This document shows, one piece after another, positions 37,624-46,704 of a stretch of 64,000 bases of DNA (position 1 is its first letter; the number at the start of each line of letters is the position of its first letter). The stretch is taken from the NCBI GenBank assembly GCA_019114445.1, contig DXFL01000006.1, forward strand, positions 186,001-250,000, given 5' to 3'. Both the position numbers and the translations under genes were made by a program. The notes beneath the pieces are model-generated. The model ran no database searches. It was not told where the DNA came from and saw nothing but the letters and a program-made list of their open reading frames with translations. Source of the DNA: Candidatus Barnesiella excrementigallinarum. GTDB taxonomy: Bacteria > Bacteroidota > Bacteroidia > Bacteroidales > Barnesiellaceae.

Positions 37624-38694
37624 ATGAAACGTTTCTTTATAGGAATACTGTCCATCTTTTTCGTGGCAGGAGTTTTGGCTCAACCGAAAGTGTCGCTCGA
37701 CAGCGACAACCACGACTTCGGTACTTTCGAAGAGGAAGTAGGCTCGGTAAGCCATACCTTCAAAATCATCAACTCCGGCACAGAACCATTGGTAATCAGC
37801 AACGTGCGCACCACTTGCGGCTGTACAGCCTCGCAATATACCCGTGAACCCATCGCACCCAACGATAGCGGATTCGTGAAAGTTACCTACAATCCCAAAG
37901 GGAGACCGGGACGATTCTCAAAACCCGTATATGTAACCACCAACGCTCCGGGCGATCGAATCACCCTGCGCATTCAAGGGGTAGTCATCGGGTCGAAATC
38001 GCGCAGCGAAATCAATCCTTACAGAATAGGGAACCTGTCGTTACGCAGCTTGCACATTCCCTTGTTCGACATACCCAAAGGCACAATCAAAGAGGGGCAA
38101 CTATCCGTGCGCAACGAAGGGAAAACCGATCTTATTCCCATCTTCAAAAACATTCCGTCGCATATCTCCATCGAAATGATTCCGGCGGTATTGCACCCCG
38201 ACGAAGAGGGCGTTATCAAAATTTACTACAACCCCGATGCCATAGACGACTGGGGATTCCGCCGCGACGATTTTAAAGTGGAAATCAAGGGAGAATCGGC
38301 ATCTACGTTCAACCTGATTACCGTATCGGCCAACCTGCTCGACAATTTCGGGATTCTGTCGCCCGAACAAATCCAAAAAGCCGGACACATTGCCCTGTCG
38401 AGCGAAGTTGTAGATTTTGGAGTAATCAAAGGGAACAAGTTGCAAAAACAAACCATCGAAATTACAAACACCGGAGATACCGACCTGCTCATTCGCAAAG
38501 TAGTCAACGGGAACCGCACTTTGAAACTTAAATTGAAACGCAGTACCATCAAGCCCGGACAATCGACACAACTGATTATCGAAGTCGACCCGTCGATAGC
38601 CCGCACCAATTTGCTGAATTGCCGCTTGATGATCATCTCCAACGACCCGCAAAAACCCTCGGTTCCCATTCGTGTATTAGGCTCATTTGAATAA
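37624..38694 (+). CDS. DUF1573 secreted protein, two domains
   Basis: A 356-residue protein. The ATG at 37624 begins a signal peptide (to VLAQP) and lies five bases after the previous stop; the open frame extends upstream only as an overlap with the first DUF1573 gene. DUF1573 domains occupy about residues 20-120 and 255-356, with a linking sandwich between. The cysteines of TTCGCTAS match those of the first protein. Localisation is periplasmic or outer membrane. Function unknown. Confidence 0.85.
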   Translation: MKRFFIGILSIFFVAGVLAQPKVSLDSDNHDFGTFEEEVGSVSHTFKIINSGTEPLVISNVRTTCGCTASQYTREPIAPNDSGFVKVTYNPKGRPGRFSKPVYVTTNAPGDRITLRIQGVVIGSKSRSEINPYRIGNLSLRSLHIPLFDIPKGTIKEGQLSVRNEGKTDLIPIFKNIPSHISIEMIPAVLHPDEEGVIKIYYNPDAIDDWGFRRDDFKVEIKGESASTFNLITVSANLLDNFGILSPEQIQKAGHIALSSEVVDFGVIKGNKLQKQTIEITNTGDTDLLIRKVVNGNRTLKLKLKRSTIKPGQSTQLIIEVDPSIARTNLLNCRLMIISNDPQKPSVPIRVLGSFE

Positions 38695-38713
38695 ACTCTT
38701 AACTATTAGATAT

Positions 38714-39811
38714 ATGGATCACCCCGAAAACGACGCTCAATATGCCGGCCTTGCCGTAAACAAAGGCATAGAACAACCGCCTATCGTAAATCCCTACCTC
38801 AAAAAAATGAGAACGGCTCGACGCCGCGCTTTCACAGCCGCCGAATATGTCGAAGGTATCATCAAAGGCGATACCAGCATTCTGAGCCAAGCTGTCACTT
38901 TGGTAGAGAGCAACCTGTATGAACATCAAACACTGGCACAAGAGGTTATCGAAAAATGTCTCCCCCATGCCTGCGATTCGGTGCGCATAGGTATCACCGG
39001 GGTCCCCGGCGCGGGGAAAAGCACCTCGATCGATGCCTTCGGGCTCCATGTCTTGAAACGGGGTGGCAAACTCGCCGTACTGGCCATCGACCCCAGTAGC
39101 GAACGCTCCAAAGGGAGTATCTTGGGCGACAAAACCCGCATGGAGAAACTGTCGCTTCACCCCAACGCATTCATTCGCCCTTCCCCCTCGGCCGGCTCGC
39201 TGGGCGGTGTAGCCCGCAAAACCCGCGAGACCATTGTCTTGTGCGAAGCGGCCGGATATAACAACATCTTCGTCGAGACCGTGGGGGTAGGACAGTCGGA
39301 AACTGCCGTACACTCGATGGTCGACTTTTTCCTGCTCATACAACTGGCCGGTACCGGCGACGAATTGCAAGGTATCAAGCGGGGTATCATGGAGATGGCC
39401 GACGGGATCGTCATCAACAAGGCCGACGGGAGCAACATCGAAAAAGCCAAACTGGCACAAGCGCAGTTCCGCAACGCCTTGCACCTGTTCCCGCCTACGC
39501 CCTCGGGCTGGATGCCGCAGGTCCTCACCTACTCGGGCTACTACGAAATAGGCATTGCCGAGGTGTGGGAGATGATCGACCAATACATCGCGTTCGTCAA
39601 AAAGAACGGGTACTTCGACTACAAACGGCAGGAACAGGCCAAATACTGGATGTTCGAAACCATCAACGAACAACTGCGCGACCACTTCTACCGGAACCCG
39701 CAAATCGAGCGAATGCTCGAAGAGAAGCAGATGAAGGTACTCCACAACGAACAGAGTTCGTTCATGGCTGCCAAAGATGTACTGGATTATTATTTTAACA
39801 ACGAAAAATAG
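38714..39811 (+). CDS. meaB: methylmalonyl-CoA mutase-associated GTPase MeaB
   Basis: A 365-residue P-loop GTPase (MeaB/ArgK). GVPGAGKST is the Walker A motif and VLAIDPSSERSKGSILGDKTRM carries the switch region (only the family pattern is noted here). Later VETVGVGQSE and NKADG bind guanine nucleotide. MeaB loads and protects the B12 cofactor of methylmalonyl-CoA mutase, used for propionate formation in this phylum. The mutase genes are not adjacent. The ATG at 38714 was preferred over a TTG at 38687, which overlaps the previous gene. The FHA gene follows after 15 bases. Confidence 0.92.
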   Translation: MDHPENDAQYAGLAVNKGIEQPPIVNPYLKKMRTARRRAFTAAEYVEGIIKGDTSILSQAVTLVESNLYEHQTLAQEVIEKCLPHACDSVRIGITGVPGAGKSTSIDAFGLHVLKRGGKLAVLAIDPSSERSKGSILGDKTRMEKLSLHPNAFIRPSPSAGSLGGVARKTRETIVLCEAAGYNNIFVETVGVGQSETAVHSMVDFFLLIQLAGTGDELQGIKRGIMEMADGIVINKADGSNIEKAKLAQAQFRNALHLFPPTPSGWMPQVLTYSGYYEIGIAEVWEMIDQYIAFVKKNGYFDYKRQEQAKYWMFETINEQLRDHFYRNPQIERMLEEKQMKVLHNEQSSFMAAKDVLDYYFNNEK

Positions 39812-39826
39812 AGCGGGGACAAGCTT

Positions 39827-40348
39827 ATGAAACAGGTTACCTGCCCCAAATGCGACAAAACATTCTCTTTCGACGAATCGCGCTACGACAGATCGTGCAA
39901 CATTTCGTTCATCTGCCCGATGTGCCGTAAACGGTTTGTGATGACACTCGCCCAAATCGAAGCGGCCAAAGGGAGCGAATTGGACTCGTCCCCCGGTTTC
40001 ATCACCGTGTTGGAAAATGCCTTCGGTTACCGGCAGGAATTTCCCCTGCATCCGGGCGACAACATCATCGGGCGAGCCTCGAAAGGTACCGAAGTGGACA
40101 TCGCCATCGAAACCAGCGACATGAGTATGGACCGCCGCCACTGCATTATCCACGTCAAGGAGAAAGGAGGCCGGCCTCAACTTACCCTCAGGGACAACCC
40201 CAGCCTTACGGGGACCTTCCTGCGCAACACCTTGCTGGGCGACCGTGAACGGGCTCTGCTACACGACGGCGACGTGGTGTCGATAGGCGCCGCAACCTTT
40301 ATCGTACACATTCCCGGCGAAGAGAACGAGGAGGAGTACTACGAATAA
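39827..40348 (+). CDS. zinc-ribbon plus FHA domain protein
   Basis: A 173-residue cytoplasmic protein. The N-terminus carries a MJ0042-type zinc ribbon (CPKC and CPMC). Residues about 70-165 form an FHA domain with GRASKGTEVDIAIE, MSMDRRHC and DNPSLTGTFLRN, which bind phosphothreonine peptides. It likely senses a Ser/Thr kinase signal; no kinase is nearby. It is close behind meaB but function need not be linked. Confidence 0.82.
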   Translation: MKQVTCPKCDKTFSFDESRYDRSCNISFICPMCRKRFVMTLAQIEAAKGSELDSSPGFITVLENAFGYRQEFPLHPGDNIIGRASKGTEVDIAIETSDMSMDRRHCIIHVKEKGGRPQLTLRDNPSLTGTFLRNTLLGDRERALLHDGDVVSIGAATFIVHIPGEENEEEYYE

Positions 40349-40372
40349 GAACCTGCTTTTACCCTTCACCCC

Positions 40373-42121
40373 ATGAACGAGAAAGTATCCAAAGCCACCT
40401 TACGAAACTGGCACAAGTTAAATGTCGACGGGACAGACAAATTGATGAGCCGGGCAAACAAAAGCCGGTCCGAGAAATTGGTCTTGCCCTCGGCCTACTT
40501 GCCCGGATACGACATGGAGGAGTATTTATCCAAACTTCAATCGCTCCCCCACCGCATAGACGATATCATATATTCACTCTGTGTGTATCGGTTATCCCTT
40601 TTCGGGTTAATCGACAAAAGCCATGTGCGGCAAACCTTCTCGGAATACACCGGGTTTCGCTATATCCCGGAGGTGGAATCGAAAGAGGTCTTGTCGCTCG
40701 ACAAAGATATTTTAGGATATATCTACCAAGCGATGACGCCCGAAGGCGAAAGGAACAAGAGCGGCAAATATTACACCCTCGATTCGGTGGTTTCGTCGAT
40801 GACAGACGATATACGTCTGTCCGACGATAAACTGTTTTTAGACCCCTGCTGCGGCAGCGGGGCATTCTTGACGGCCATTCCCGCATCGAATCCCGAAAAC
40901 CTATACGGAATCGACATCGATCCTTTGGCGGTAATGATAGCCCAAACGAACCTGCTGATACGCTATCGCCATCGGGTATTCCTCCCGAATATCTTCTGTT
41001 TCGATTTTTTGCAAGCGAATGCTATTGAAACAGCTAAAAAACAACAAGAGATACTCTCCACGAAATTCGACTACATCTACACGAATCCTCCCTGGGGAGT
41101 GGACCGCGACGGATTATACCCATCGTTGAACATATCGTCGAAAGAACGGGCATCGCTCTTTTTAGAAAAAAGTTATTCCCTGCTGAAAAAAGAGGGTGTG
41201 TTGAAATTCCTATTGCCCATCTCGCTCCTCCATATATCGGTACATAACGATATTCGGAAGTTCATCTGCAAACACACCCTCATACAAGAGATAAAAATCT
41301 ACGACCGCAAATTCAACGGCGTATTTACCGATTTCTTTGAAATAAAATTGCGCAAAGCAAACCCGGAATCGGCACAGCAATACCTTGTAAGCAAAGGGGA
41401 TAAAAGCTATACGGTATCGTTCTCGTTCCATACCGGCGACAAAATCATACCTATCCCTCTCACAACCGCCAACGAATCGACAATCCTCTCCAAAATCGAA
41501 GAGAAAAAACACGACGACCTCTCCCACAGTACATGGGGATTGGGGATTGTCACGGGCGACAACAAAAACAAACTGAAAAAAGAACCGGCGCCGGCGCTCG
41601 AAAAGATTTATACCGGCAAGGAGGTAACCCCATATATCCTCAAAAAGAACAACTATTACATTCTTTACGACCGCTCACAATTGCAACAGTGTGCCAAAGA
41701 TGCGCTATACAGGGCACCTCAAAAGCTGGTATATAAATTTATTTCGGAAAAACCTGTTTTTGCATACGACGGACAAGGCTGTCTATTCCTCAACAGCGCC
41801 AATATACTGATTCCCGACGTCGACTCTTTTTCCATAAAAAGCGTACTGGCATTTTTAAATTCGGAATTGTATCGATTCATCTATCAAATCCAATTCAAAG
41901 ACCTGAAAGTTTTGAAAGGCAACCTCATGAAATTGCCCTTCCCAAAACTGACCTCCGAAGAAGATCTCTTTCTCTGTGCCCAAGTAGATAAAATATTGGA
42001 CAAAAATATATCGGGGACAGAAACGATCGAACATTTCATCTACGACTTTTTCAATATCTCCCACGAAGAACGATTCTATATAAAAAATTTTTTATCCCGG
42101 AGCAACGATAGCGTATCTTAA
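40373..42121 (+). CDS. solitary N6-adenine DNA methyltransferase
   Basis: A 582-residue class I methyltransferase of the gamma-type N6-adenine group. GKYYT (131-135) and DPCCGSGAF (157-165) bind S-adenosylmethionine; NPPW (238-241) is the catalytic motif IV. The C-terminal ~200 residues resemble a TaqI-type target-recognition domain. No restriction endonuclease or specificity gene is adjacent, so it is either an orphan modification enzyme or half of a split system. It lies in a row of unrelated housekeeping genes, and its third quarter is more AT-rich than its neighbours, which could reflect transfer. Confidence 0.82.
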   Translation: MNEKVSKATLRNWHKLNVDGTDKLMSRANKSRSEKLVLPSAYLPGYDMEEYLSKLQSLPHRIDDIIYSLCVYRLSLFGLIDKSHVRQTFSEYTGFRYIPEVESKEVLSLDKDILGYIYQAMTPEGERNKSGKYYTLDSVVSSMTDDIRLSDDKLFLDPCCGSGAFLTAIPASNPENLYGIDIDPLAVMIAQTNLLIRYRHRVFLPNIFCFDFLQANAIETAKKQQEILSTKFDYIYTNPPWGVDRDGLYPSLNISSKERASLFLEKSYSLLKKEGVLKFLLPISLLHISVHNDIRKFICKHTLIQEIKIYDRKFNGVFTDFFEIKLRKANPESAQQYLVSKGDKSYTVSFSFHTGDKIIPIPLTTANESTILSKIEEKKHDDLSHSTWGLGIVTGDNKNKLKKEPAPALEKIYTGKEVTPYILKKNNYYILYDRSQLQQCAKDALYRAPQKLVYKFISEKPVFAYDGQGCLFLNSANILIPDVDSFSIKSVLAFLNSELYRFIYQIQFKDLKVLKGNLMKLPFPKLTSEEDLFLCAQVDKILDKNISGTETIEHFIYDFFNISHEERFYIKNFLSRSNDSVS

Positions 42122-42169
42122 ACGCATATCCATCTGAAAATCAATTACATAACTTCTAATACCACATCT

Positions 42170-44671
42170 ATGAATCTAAAACTTAAACTACTGGTACTAT
42201 CGCTCCTGCCGTTGTGGCTATCGGCACAAGCACAGGTTCGCACAGAAACATTGTTGGAGAAAGGGTGGAAATTCACCCGCGACGACAACCCGCAGTTCAA
42301 GGAACCGGCATTCGACGACACGCAGTGGCAATCGGTTCGTATCCCGCACGACTGGGCCATATACGGGCCATTCAGCATAAATAACGACAAACAAAATATT
42401 GCTATCGTACAAGACGGGCAACAAGAGGCCATGGACCATGCCGGGCGTACCGGCGGACTGCCTTTCGTGGGTACCGGCTGGTATCGGCTGCAATTCGACA
42501 CCCCCGAATTGGACAAAAATAAAAAATATACTTTGGTATTCGACGGAGCCATGAGCCACGCCCGAATTTATATCAACGGCCAAGAGGCTTGCTATTGGCC
42601 CAACGGCTACAACAGCTTCTTTGTCGACGCCACTCCTTTTTTGGTTCGCGAAGGGAAAAACCTTTTGGCCGTACGGCTCGAAAACTTTCCCGAAAGCTCC
42701 CGTTGGTATCCCGGAGCCGGACTTTACCGCAACGTACACCTCATCGCCACCAGCGAAGCTCATGTACCGGTATGGGGTACGCAAATCGTCACCGCCTCGC
42801 TCAACGAGCAGTATGCCAAAATCGAACAAAAAACCTCGTGGAATCTTCCCAAAGGCAAGTCGATGAACGAATATGTAATCGAAACCTCGCTCATCGATCC
42901 GAACGGGAATATCGTGACCACCGACCGTATGCGGGGAAACGATTTCGACAACTGCACCTTCGAGCAGGAGTTTATCGTCGAGAATCCCGCCGTATGGGCT
43001 CCCGAAACGCCCAACCTTTACACCTCGGTATCGAAAGTTTATGAGGGAGACCGGCTCAAAGACGAATACACCACCACATTCGGAATCCGTACCGTCGAGG
43101 TGCGTCAAGGGAAAGGATTCTTTTTAAATGGCAAACCTTTGAAATTCAAAGGTGTATGCAACCACCACGACTTGGGTCCGTTGGGCGGTATCGCCAACGA
43201 AGCCGGTATACGCCGGCAAATACGCATACTCCAAGATATGGGTTGCAATGCTATCCGCACCTCGCACAATATGCCTGCCCCCGAACTGGTACGCCTCTGC
43301 GACGAAATGGGCATGATGATCATGGCCGAGTCGTTCGACGAATGGGCCACCGCCAAAGTGGAAAACGGATACCACACCGTATTCGACGAATGGGCCGAGA
43401 AGGATCTTGTAAATCTCGTGCACCATTACCGCAACAACCCCAGTGTGGTGATGTGGTGTATCGGCAACGAAGTGCCCGACCAATGGTCGGGGAACAGAGG
43501 TCCCGAAATTACGCTGTGGCTGCAAAACATCTGCCACCGCGAAGATCCCACCCGTCCTGTCACACAAGGTATGGATGCCGCCGATGCCGTTATGAAAAAC
43601 AGCATGGCTGCAATCCTCGACGTGCCGGGCTTCAATTACCGCCCCTTCAAATACATCGGGAACTACGCGAAACTGCCCCAACGCATGATTCTTGGCAGCG
43701 AAACGGCCTCGACCGTCAGTTCGCGCGGGGTCTATAAATTCCCCGTAGAGCGTCGCTCGATGGCTAAATACCCCGACCATCAAGCCTCTTCCTACGACGT
43801 GGAACACTGCACTTGGTCCAACCTGCCCGAAGACGATTTCATTCAGCACGACGATCTCGACTATTGCATGGGAGAGTTCGTATGGACGGGATTCGACTAT
43901 TTGGGCGAACCTACTCCCTACTATTCCGACTGGCCCAGCCACTCTTCGCTCTTCGGCATACTCGACCTTGCCGGTCTGCCCAAAGACCGCTACTACCTCT
44001 ACCGCAGCCACTGGAACCCCGAGGCCGAAACCTTACACATTCTGCCCCACTGGAATTGGGAAGGTCGCGAAGGCGAGGTAACGCCCATATTCGTCTATAC
44101 CAACTACACTTCGGCCGAACTCTTCATCAACGGCAAAAGTCAGGGCAAACGCACCAAAGACCTCTCGGTGACCGTCCACAACAGCGGCGATTCCCTGTCG
44201 ACCGCCCAATTCAAACGGCAACAGCGCTATCGTCTCATGTGGCTGGATACCCGATACGAACCGGGTACGGTCAAAGTCGTGGCTTATGACGAACAGGGCA
44301 ATGCCGTAGCCGAAAAGGAGATGAAGACTGCCGGTAAACCCTACCGTATAGAACTCATCGCCGACCGCTCGACCCTCGCCGCCGACGGCCGCGACCTCTC
44401 GTTCGTCACCGTCAAGGTGGTCGACAAAGAGGGAAACCTCTGCCCCAACGCCTCGAACCAAATCACCTTCAAGGTCAATGGCAAAGGCTACTACCGTGCC
44501 GGAGCCAACGGCGACCCTACCTCGCTCGAATCGTTCCAAGAGCCCCGCATGAAAGTATTTTCGGGCATGATGACCGCCATCGTCGCCTCGACGGAAGAAC
44601 CGGGCAAAATTACCCTTACAGCTACCGCCAAAGGGTTGAAAAAAGCCACCCTCGTGATCGAGAGCAAATAA
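42170..44671 (+). CDS. exported GH2 beta-galactosidase-like enzyme
   Basis: An 833-residue protein with a signal peptide (1-22, ending AQAQ). The sugar-binding domain (about 30-190, with RTGGLPFVGTGWYR) is followed by an Ig-like domain and a TIM barrel. Glu434 (in CIGNEVP) is the expected acid/base and Glu511 (in LGSETAS) the expected nucleophile of GH2. C-terminal DUF4982-like and Ig-like domains follow (about 635-833). It would act in the periplasm on beta-galactosides or related glycans. It is not next to a SusCD pair. Confidence 0.88.
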   Translation: MNLKLKLLVLSLLPLWLSAQAQVRTETLLEKGWKFTRDDNPQFKEPAFDDTQWQSVRIPHDWAIYGPFSINNDKQNIAIVQDGQQEAMDHAGRTGGLPFVGTGWYRLQFDTPELDKNKKYTLVFDGAMSHARIYINGQEACYWPNGYNSFFVDATPFLVREGKNLLAVRLENFPESSRWYPGAGLYRNVHLIATSEAHVPVWGTQIVTASLNEQYAKIEQKTSWNLPKGKSMNEYVIETSLIDPNGNIVTTDRMRGNDFDNCTFEQEFIVENPAVWAPETPNLYTSVSKVYEGDRLKDEYTTTFGIRTVEVRQGKGFFLNGKPLKFKGVCNHHDLGPLGGIANEAGIRRQIRILQDMGCNAIRTSHNMPAPELVRLCDEMGMMIMAESFDEWATAKVENGYHTVFDEWAEKDLVNLVHHYRNNPSVVMWCIGNEVPDQWSGNRGPEITLWLQNICHREDPTRPVTQGMDAADAVMKNSMAAILDVPGFNYRPFKYIGNYAKLPQRMILGSETASTVSSRGVYKFPVERRSMAKYPDHQASSYDVEHCTWSNLPEDDFIQHDDLDYCMGEFVWTGFDYLGEPTPYYSDWPSHSSLFGILDLAGLPKDRYYLYRSHWNPEAETLHILPHWNWEGREGEVTPIFVYTNYTSAELFINGKSQGKRTKDLSVTVHNSGDSLSTAQFKRQQRYRLMWLDTRYEPGTVKVVAYDEQGNAVAEKEMKTAGKPYRIELIADRSTLAADGRDLSFVTVKVVDKEGNLCPNASNQITFKVNGKGYYRAGANGDPTSLESFQEPRMKVFSGMMTAIVASTEEPGKITLTATAKGLKKATLVIESK

Positions 44672-44707
44672 CACCCCATACGCGGCCTCGCCCACGCACA
44701 GGACATT

Positions 44708-44745
44708 TCACCCCGGAACCCGTTGTGAAGCCGGGGTGATTTTTA
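44708..44745 (+). terminator. terminator of the GH2 gene
   Basis: TCACCCCGG (44708-44716) pairs with CCGGGGTGA (44731-44739), followed by TTTTT. About 35 bases after the stop codon. Confidence 0.85.
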
Positions 44746-44764
44746 TCAACCGGATATTTACTGG

Positions 44765-44785
44765 ATTCCGCATCGAGTGCGGAAT
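44765..44785. repeat. dispersed palindromic repeat, copy 3
   Basis: ATTCCGCA and TGCGGAAT separated by TCGAG, followed by GACAG. It matches the copies at 30233 and 30338 and lies between two opposite terminators. Confidence 0.7.
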
Positions 44786-44792
44786 GACAGAA

Positions 44793-44834
44793 TACAAAAA
44801 AGTACCCCCGGCCCGGAACGCTCCGGGTCGGGGG
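44793..44834 (-). terminator. terminator of pfp
   Basis: A 13-bp stem (44805-44817 with 44822-44834, one G-T) closed by ACGC, followed on the minus strand by TACTTTTTTG. Lies about 70 bases after the pfp stop. Confidence 0.85.
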
Positions 44835-44904
44835 ATTTTGCAAGCCGCAAGTGCGGATTTTTTGTTAGGTTATTGATAACGGGCATGACGCCCTTTTTCG
44901 CACA

Positions 44905-46554
44905 TTAGAGAGTGCCGTTCTGCTCCAACATCAAGGTCTTGGTAGGCTGGTCGCATACTTCGGTGGGGCCAAAGTATTGGATAGGACCGGGATATACGTA
45001 GCAGGTGTTCATCGACCACTCTTCGCGATGAGCGGCGAAGTATTTGAAAGGAGCACCATCGAGACGAACCAACGCTTTTTGGATAACGGGTTTCATTTCG
45101 CCGTGACGACGTTCCATATTCATCATCATGGTTACGGGAACACCACCGGCAACCCATTCGCTGGCCGGTTTGGTAGTGTTGCGTACCGACGACATATAAC
45201 CCGTCTTGCCTTCGCCTACCAGCAGGGCTGCGGTATAACCGAGCGAATAGCAGTAGTCGGCATCGAAGTTGGAGGGATCGGCGCAACGGCCTTCGTAACC
45301 GAAGAAGTGGTATTGGGTAGCAAATTTGCCTACATATTTGCCTTCGGCTTTCATCTCGGCCAAACGGCGGGCAACCATCTCGCCCAGCAGTTTCTCGGTC
45401 TCGATAAGCGATACCTGTACGTTGCCGTGGGGGTCGCGGTCGAGCGTGAGCTGACGGGCTACACCCTCGGGCAGACTGGCGTAGATAGCCGAGTTTTCGG
45501 GGGTGAGGTGTTTGATGATATAGTTGATTTGCTCCGATTTCTTAATCATGGCAAACTCGGCACCGTTCTTGGCCAAATAGTCGTTGAGTTCGGCAATGAG
45601 GCGTTTCATGGCGGGGATAAACTCGATGAGGCCTTCGGGAATCAATACGGTACCGAAGTTGTTGCCTTGTGCGGCACGGGCAGCTACAATTTGAGCAATG
45701 TAGTTGACCACGTCGTCGAGGGTCATCTGTTTGGCCTCGATTTCCTCGGAAATCAAGCAGATGTTGGGTTGAGTTTGCAAAGCGCATTCGAGAGCGATGT
45801 GCGAAGCCGAACGCCCCATCAATTTGATGAAGTGCCAATATTTTTTGGCCGAGTTACAGTCGCGTTGGATATTGCCGATTACCTCGGAGTAAACTTTACA
45901 AGCGGTATCGAAGCCGAAGGAGCTCTCGATCATCTCGTTCTTCAAGTCACCGTCGATAGTCTTGGGGCAACCGATTACCTGTACACCGGCACCGATTTGT
46001 TTGTAATATTCGGCCAATACGCAGGCGTTGGTGTTGGAGTCGTCGCCACCGATAATAACTACGGCTTTGATACCCAACTCTTTGATAATTTCGAGGCCGC
46101 TATCGAATTGAGCCTTTGTTTCGAGTTTGGTACGACCCGAACCGATAATATCGAAACCGCCGGTGTTGCGGTAATCGTCGATAATGTCGGCCGTGAGTTC
46201 CATATATTTATGGTCGATAAGTCCGCCCGGGCCCAAAAGGAAACCGAAGAGACGGCTATCTTTGTTCAAAGCCTTGATTCCATCGAAAAGACCCGAAATC
46301 ACATTGTGTCCACCGGGAGCTTGACCACCCGAAAGAATCACACCCACGTTGATGGCGGGATATTCTTTCTTTGCGGCAGCTTCAAAGCGGAGTACCGGCA
46401 TACCGTAGGTATTGGGGAACAACTTGGCGATAGCCTCTTGATCGGCCACCGATTGCGTGGCTTTTCCTTCGACAATGGTTACGCCGTTTTTAATGGCTTC
46501 GGGCAACTTAGGTTGGTACGAAGCACGAGCAGTTTGAAGTGCACTTTTCTTCAT
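44905..46554 (-). CDS. pfp: PPi-dependent phosphofructokinase
   Basis: A 549-residue enzyme that interconverts fructose 6-phosphate and fructose 1,6-bisphosphate using pyrophosphate. Signature motifs are GGQAPGGHNV, GGDDSN (the Asp-Asp form that selects PPi over ATP), PKTIDGDL, MGRSASHIAL and the C-terminal YEGRCADP. The length fits the long bacterial and plant-type clade. It is the usual glycolytic enzyme of Bacteroidales. The start lies only six bases after the small membrane-protein gene, so it may share a transcript with it. Confidence 0.95.
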   Translation of the reverse strand: MKKSALQTARASYQPKLPEAIKNGVTIVEGKATQSVADQEAIAKLFPNTYGMPVLRFEAAAKKEYPAINVGVILSGGQAPGGHNVISGLFDGIKALNKDSRLFGFLLGPGGLIDHKYMELTADIIDDYRNTGGFDIIGSGRTKLETKAQFDSGLEIIKELGIKAVVIIGGDDSNTNACVLAEYYKQIGAGVQVIGCPKTIDGDLKNEMIESSFGFDTACKVYSEVIGNIQRDCNSAKKYWHFIKLMGRSASHIALECALQTQPNICLISEEIEAKQMTLDDVVNYIAQIVAARAAQGNNFGTVLIPEGLIEFIPAMKRLIAELNDYLAKNGAEFAMIKKSEQINYIIKHLTPENSAIYASLPEGVARQLTLDRDPHGNVQVSLIETEKLLGEMVARRLAEMKAEGKYVGKFATQYHFFGYEGRCADPSNFDADYCYSLGYTAALLVGEGKTGYMSSVRNTTKPASEWVAGGVPVTMMMNMERRHGEMKPVIQKALVRLDGAPFKYFAAHREEWSMNTCYVYPGPIQYFGPTEVCDQPTKTLMLEQNGTL

Positions 46555-46560
46555 TGTAAA

Positions 46561-46704
46561 CTATGTTTGTTGATGTTCGTTTATATCTCTCTTTCGGAGT
46601 GGCAAATTTCGTATTTTTTTTTCAAAGAGCCAAATAGCGAGGTATGAAATTCCCAGTTCGATCGTGAACGACAACACCATAAGCCCCCATCGGCCCTCAC
46701 ACAT
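46561..46704 (-). CDS. 47-residue membrane protein coupled to the upstream enzyme
   Basis: The start ATG at 46704 overlaps the stop TGA of the 46704-48530 gene in a TGATG arrangement, so translation is probably coupled. The protein has one hydrophobic helix (about residues 9-27, VLSFTIELGISYLAIWLFE) followed by a basic tail rich in Lys/Arg. It matches no family that I know. It sits between the LTA-synthase-like gene and pfp. It may be a small subunit of the upstream enzyme. It could also be a chance frame in the leader of pfp. Confidence 0.5.
   Translation of the reverse strand: MCEGRWGLMVLSFTIELGISYLAIWLFEKKIRNLPLRKRDINEHQQT

Noticed and set aside
38699..40180. A 493-codon minus-strand frame over meaB
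   Set aside because: Antisense shadow of meaB and the FHA gene; no motifs.
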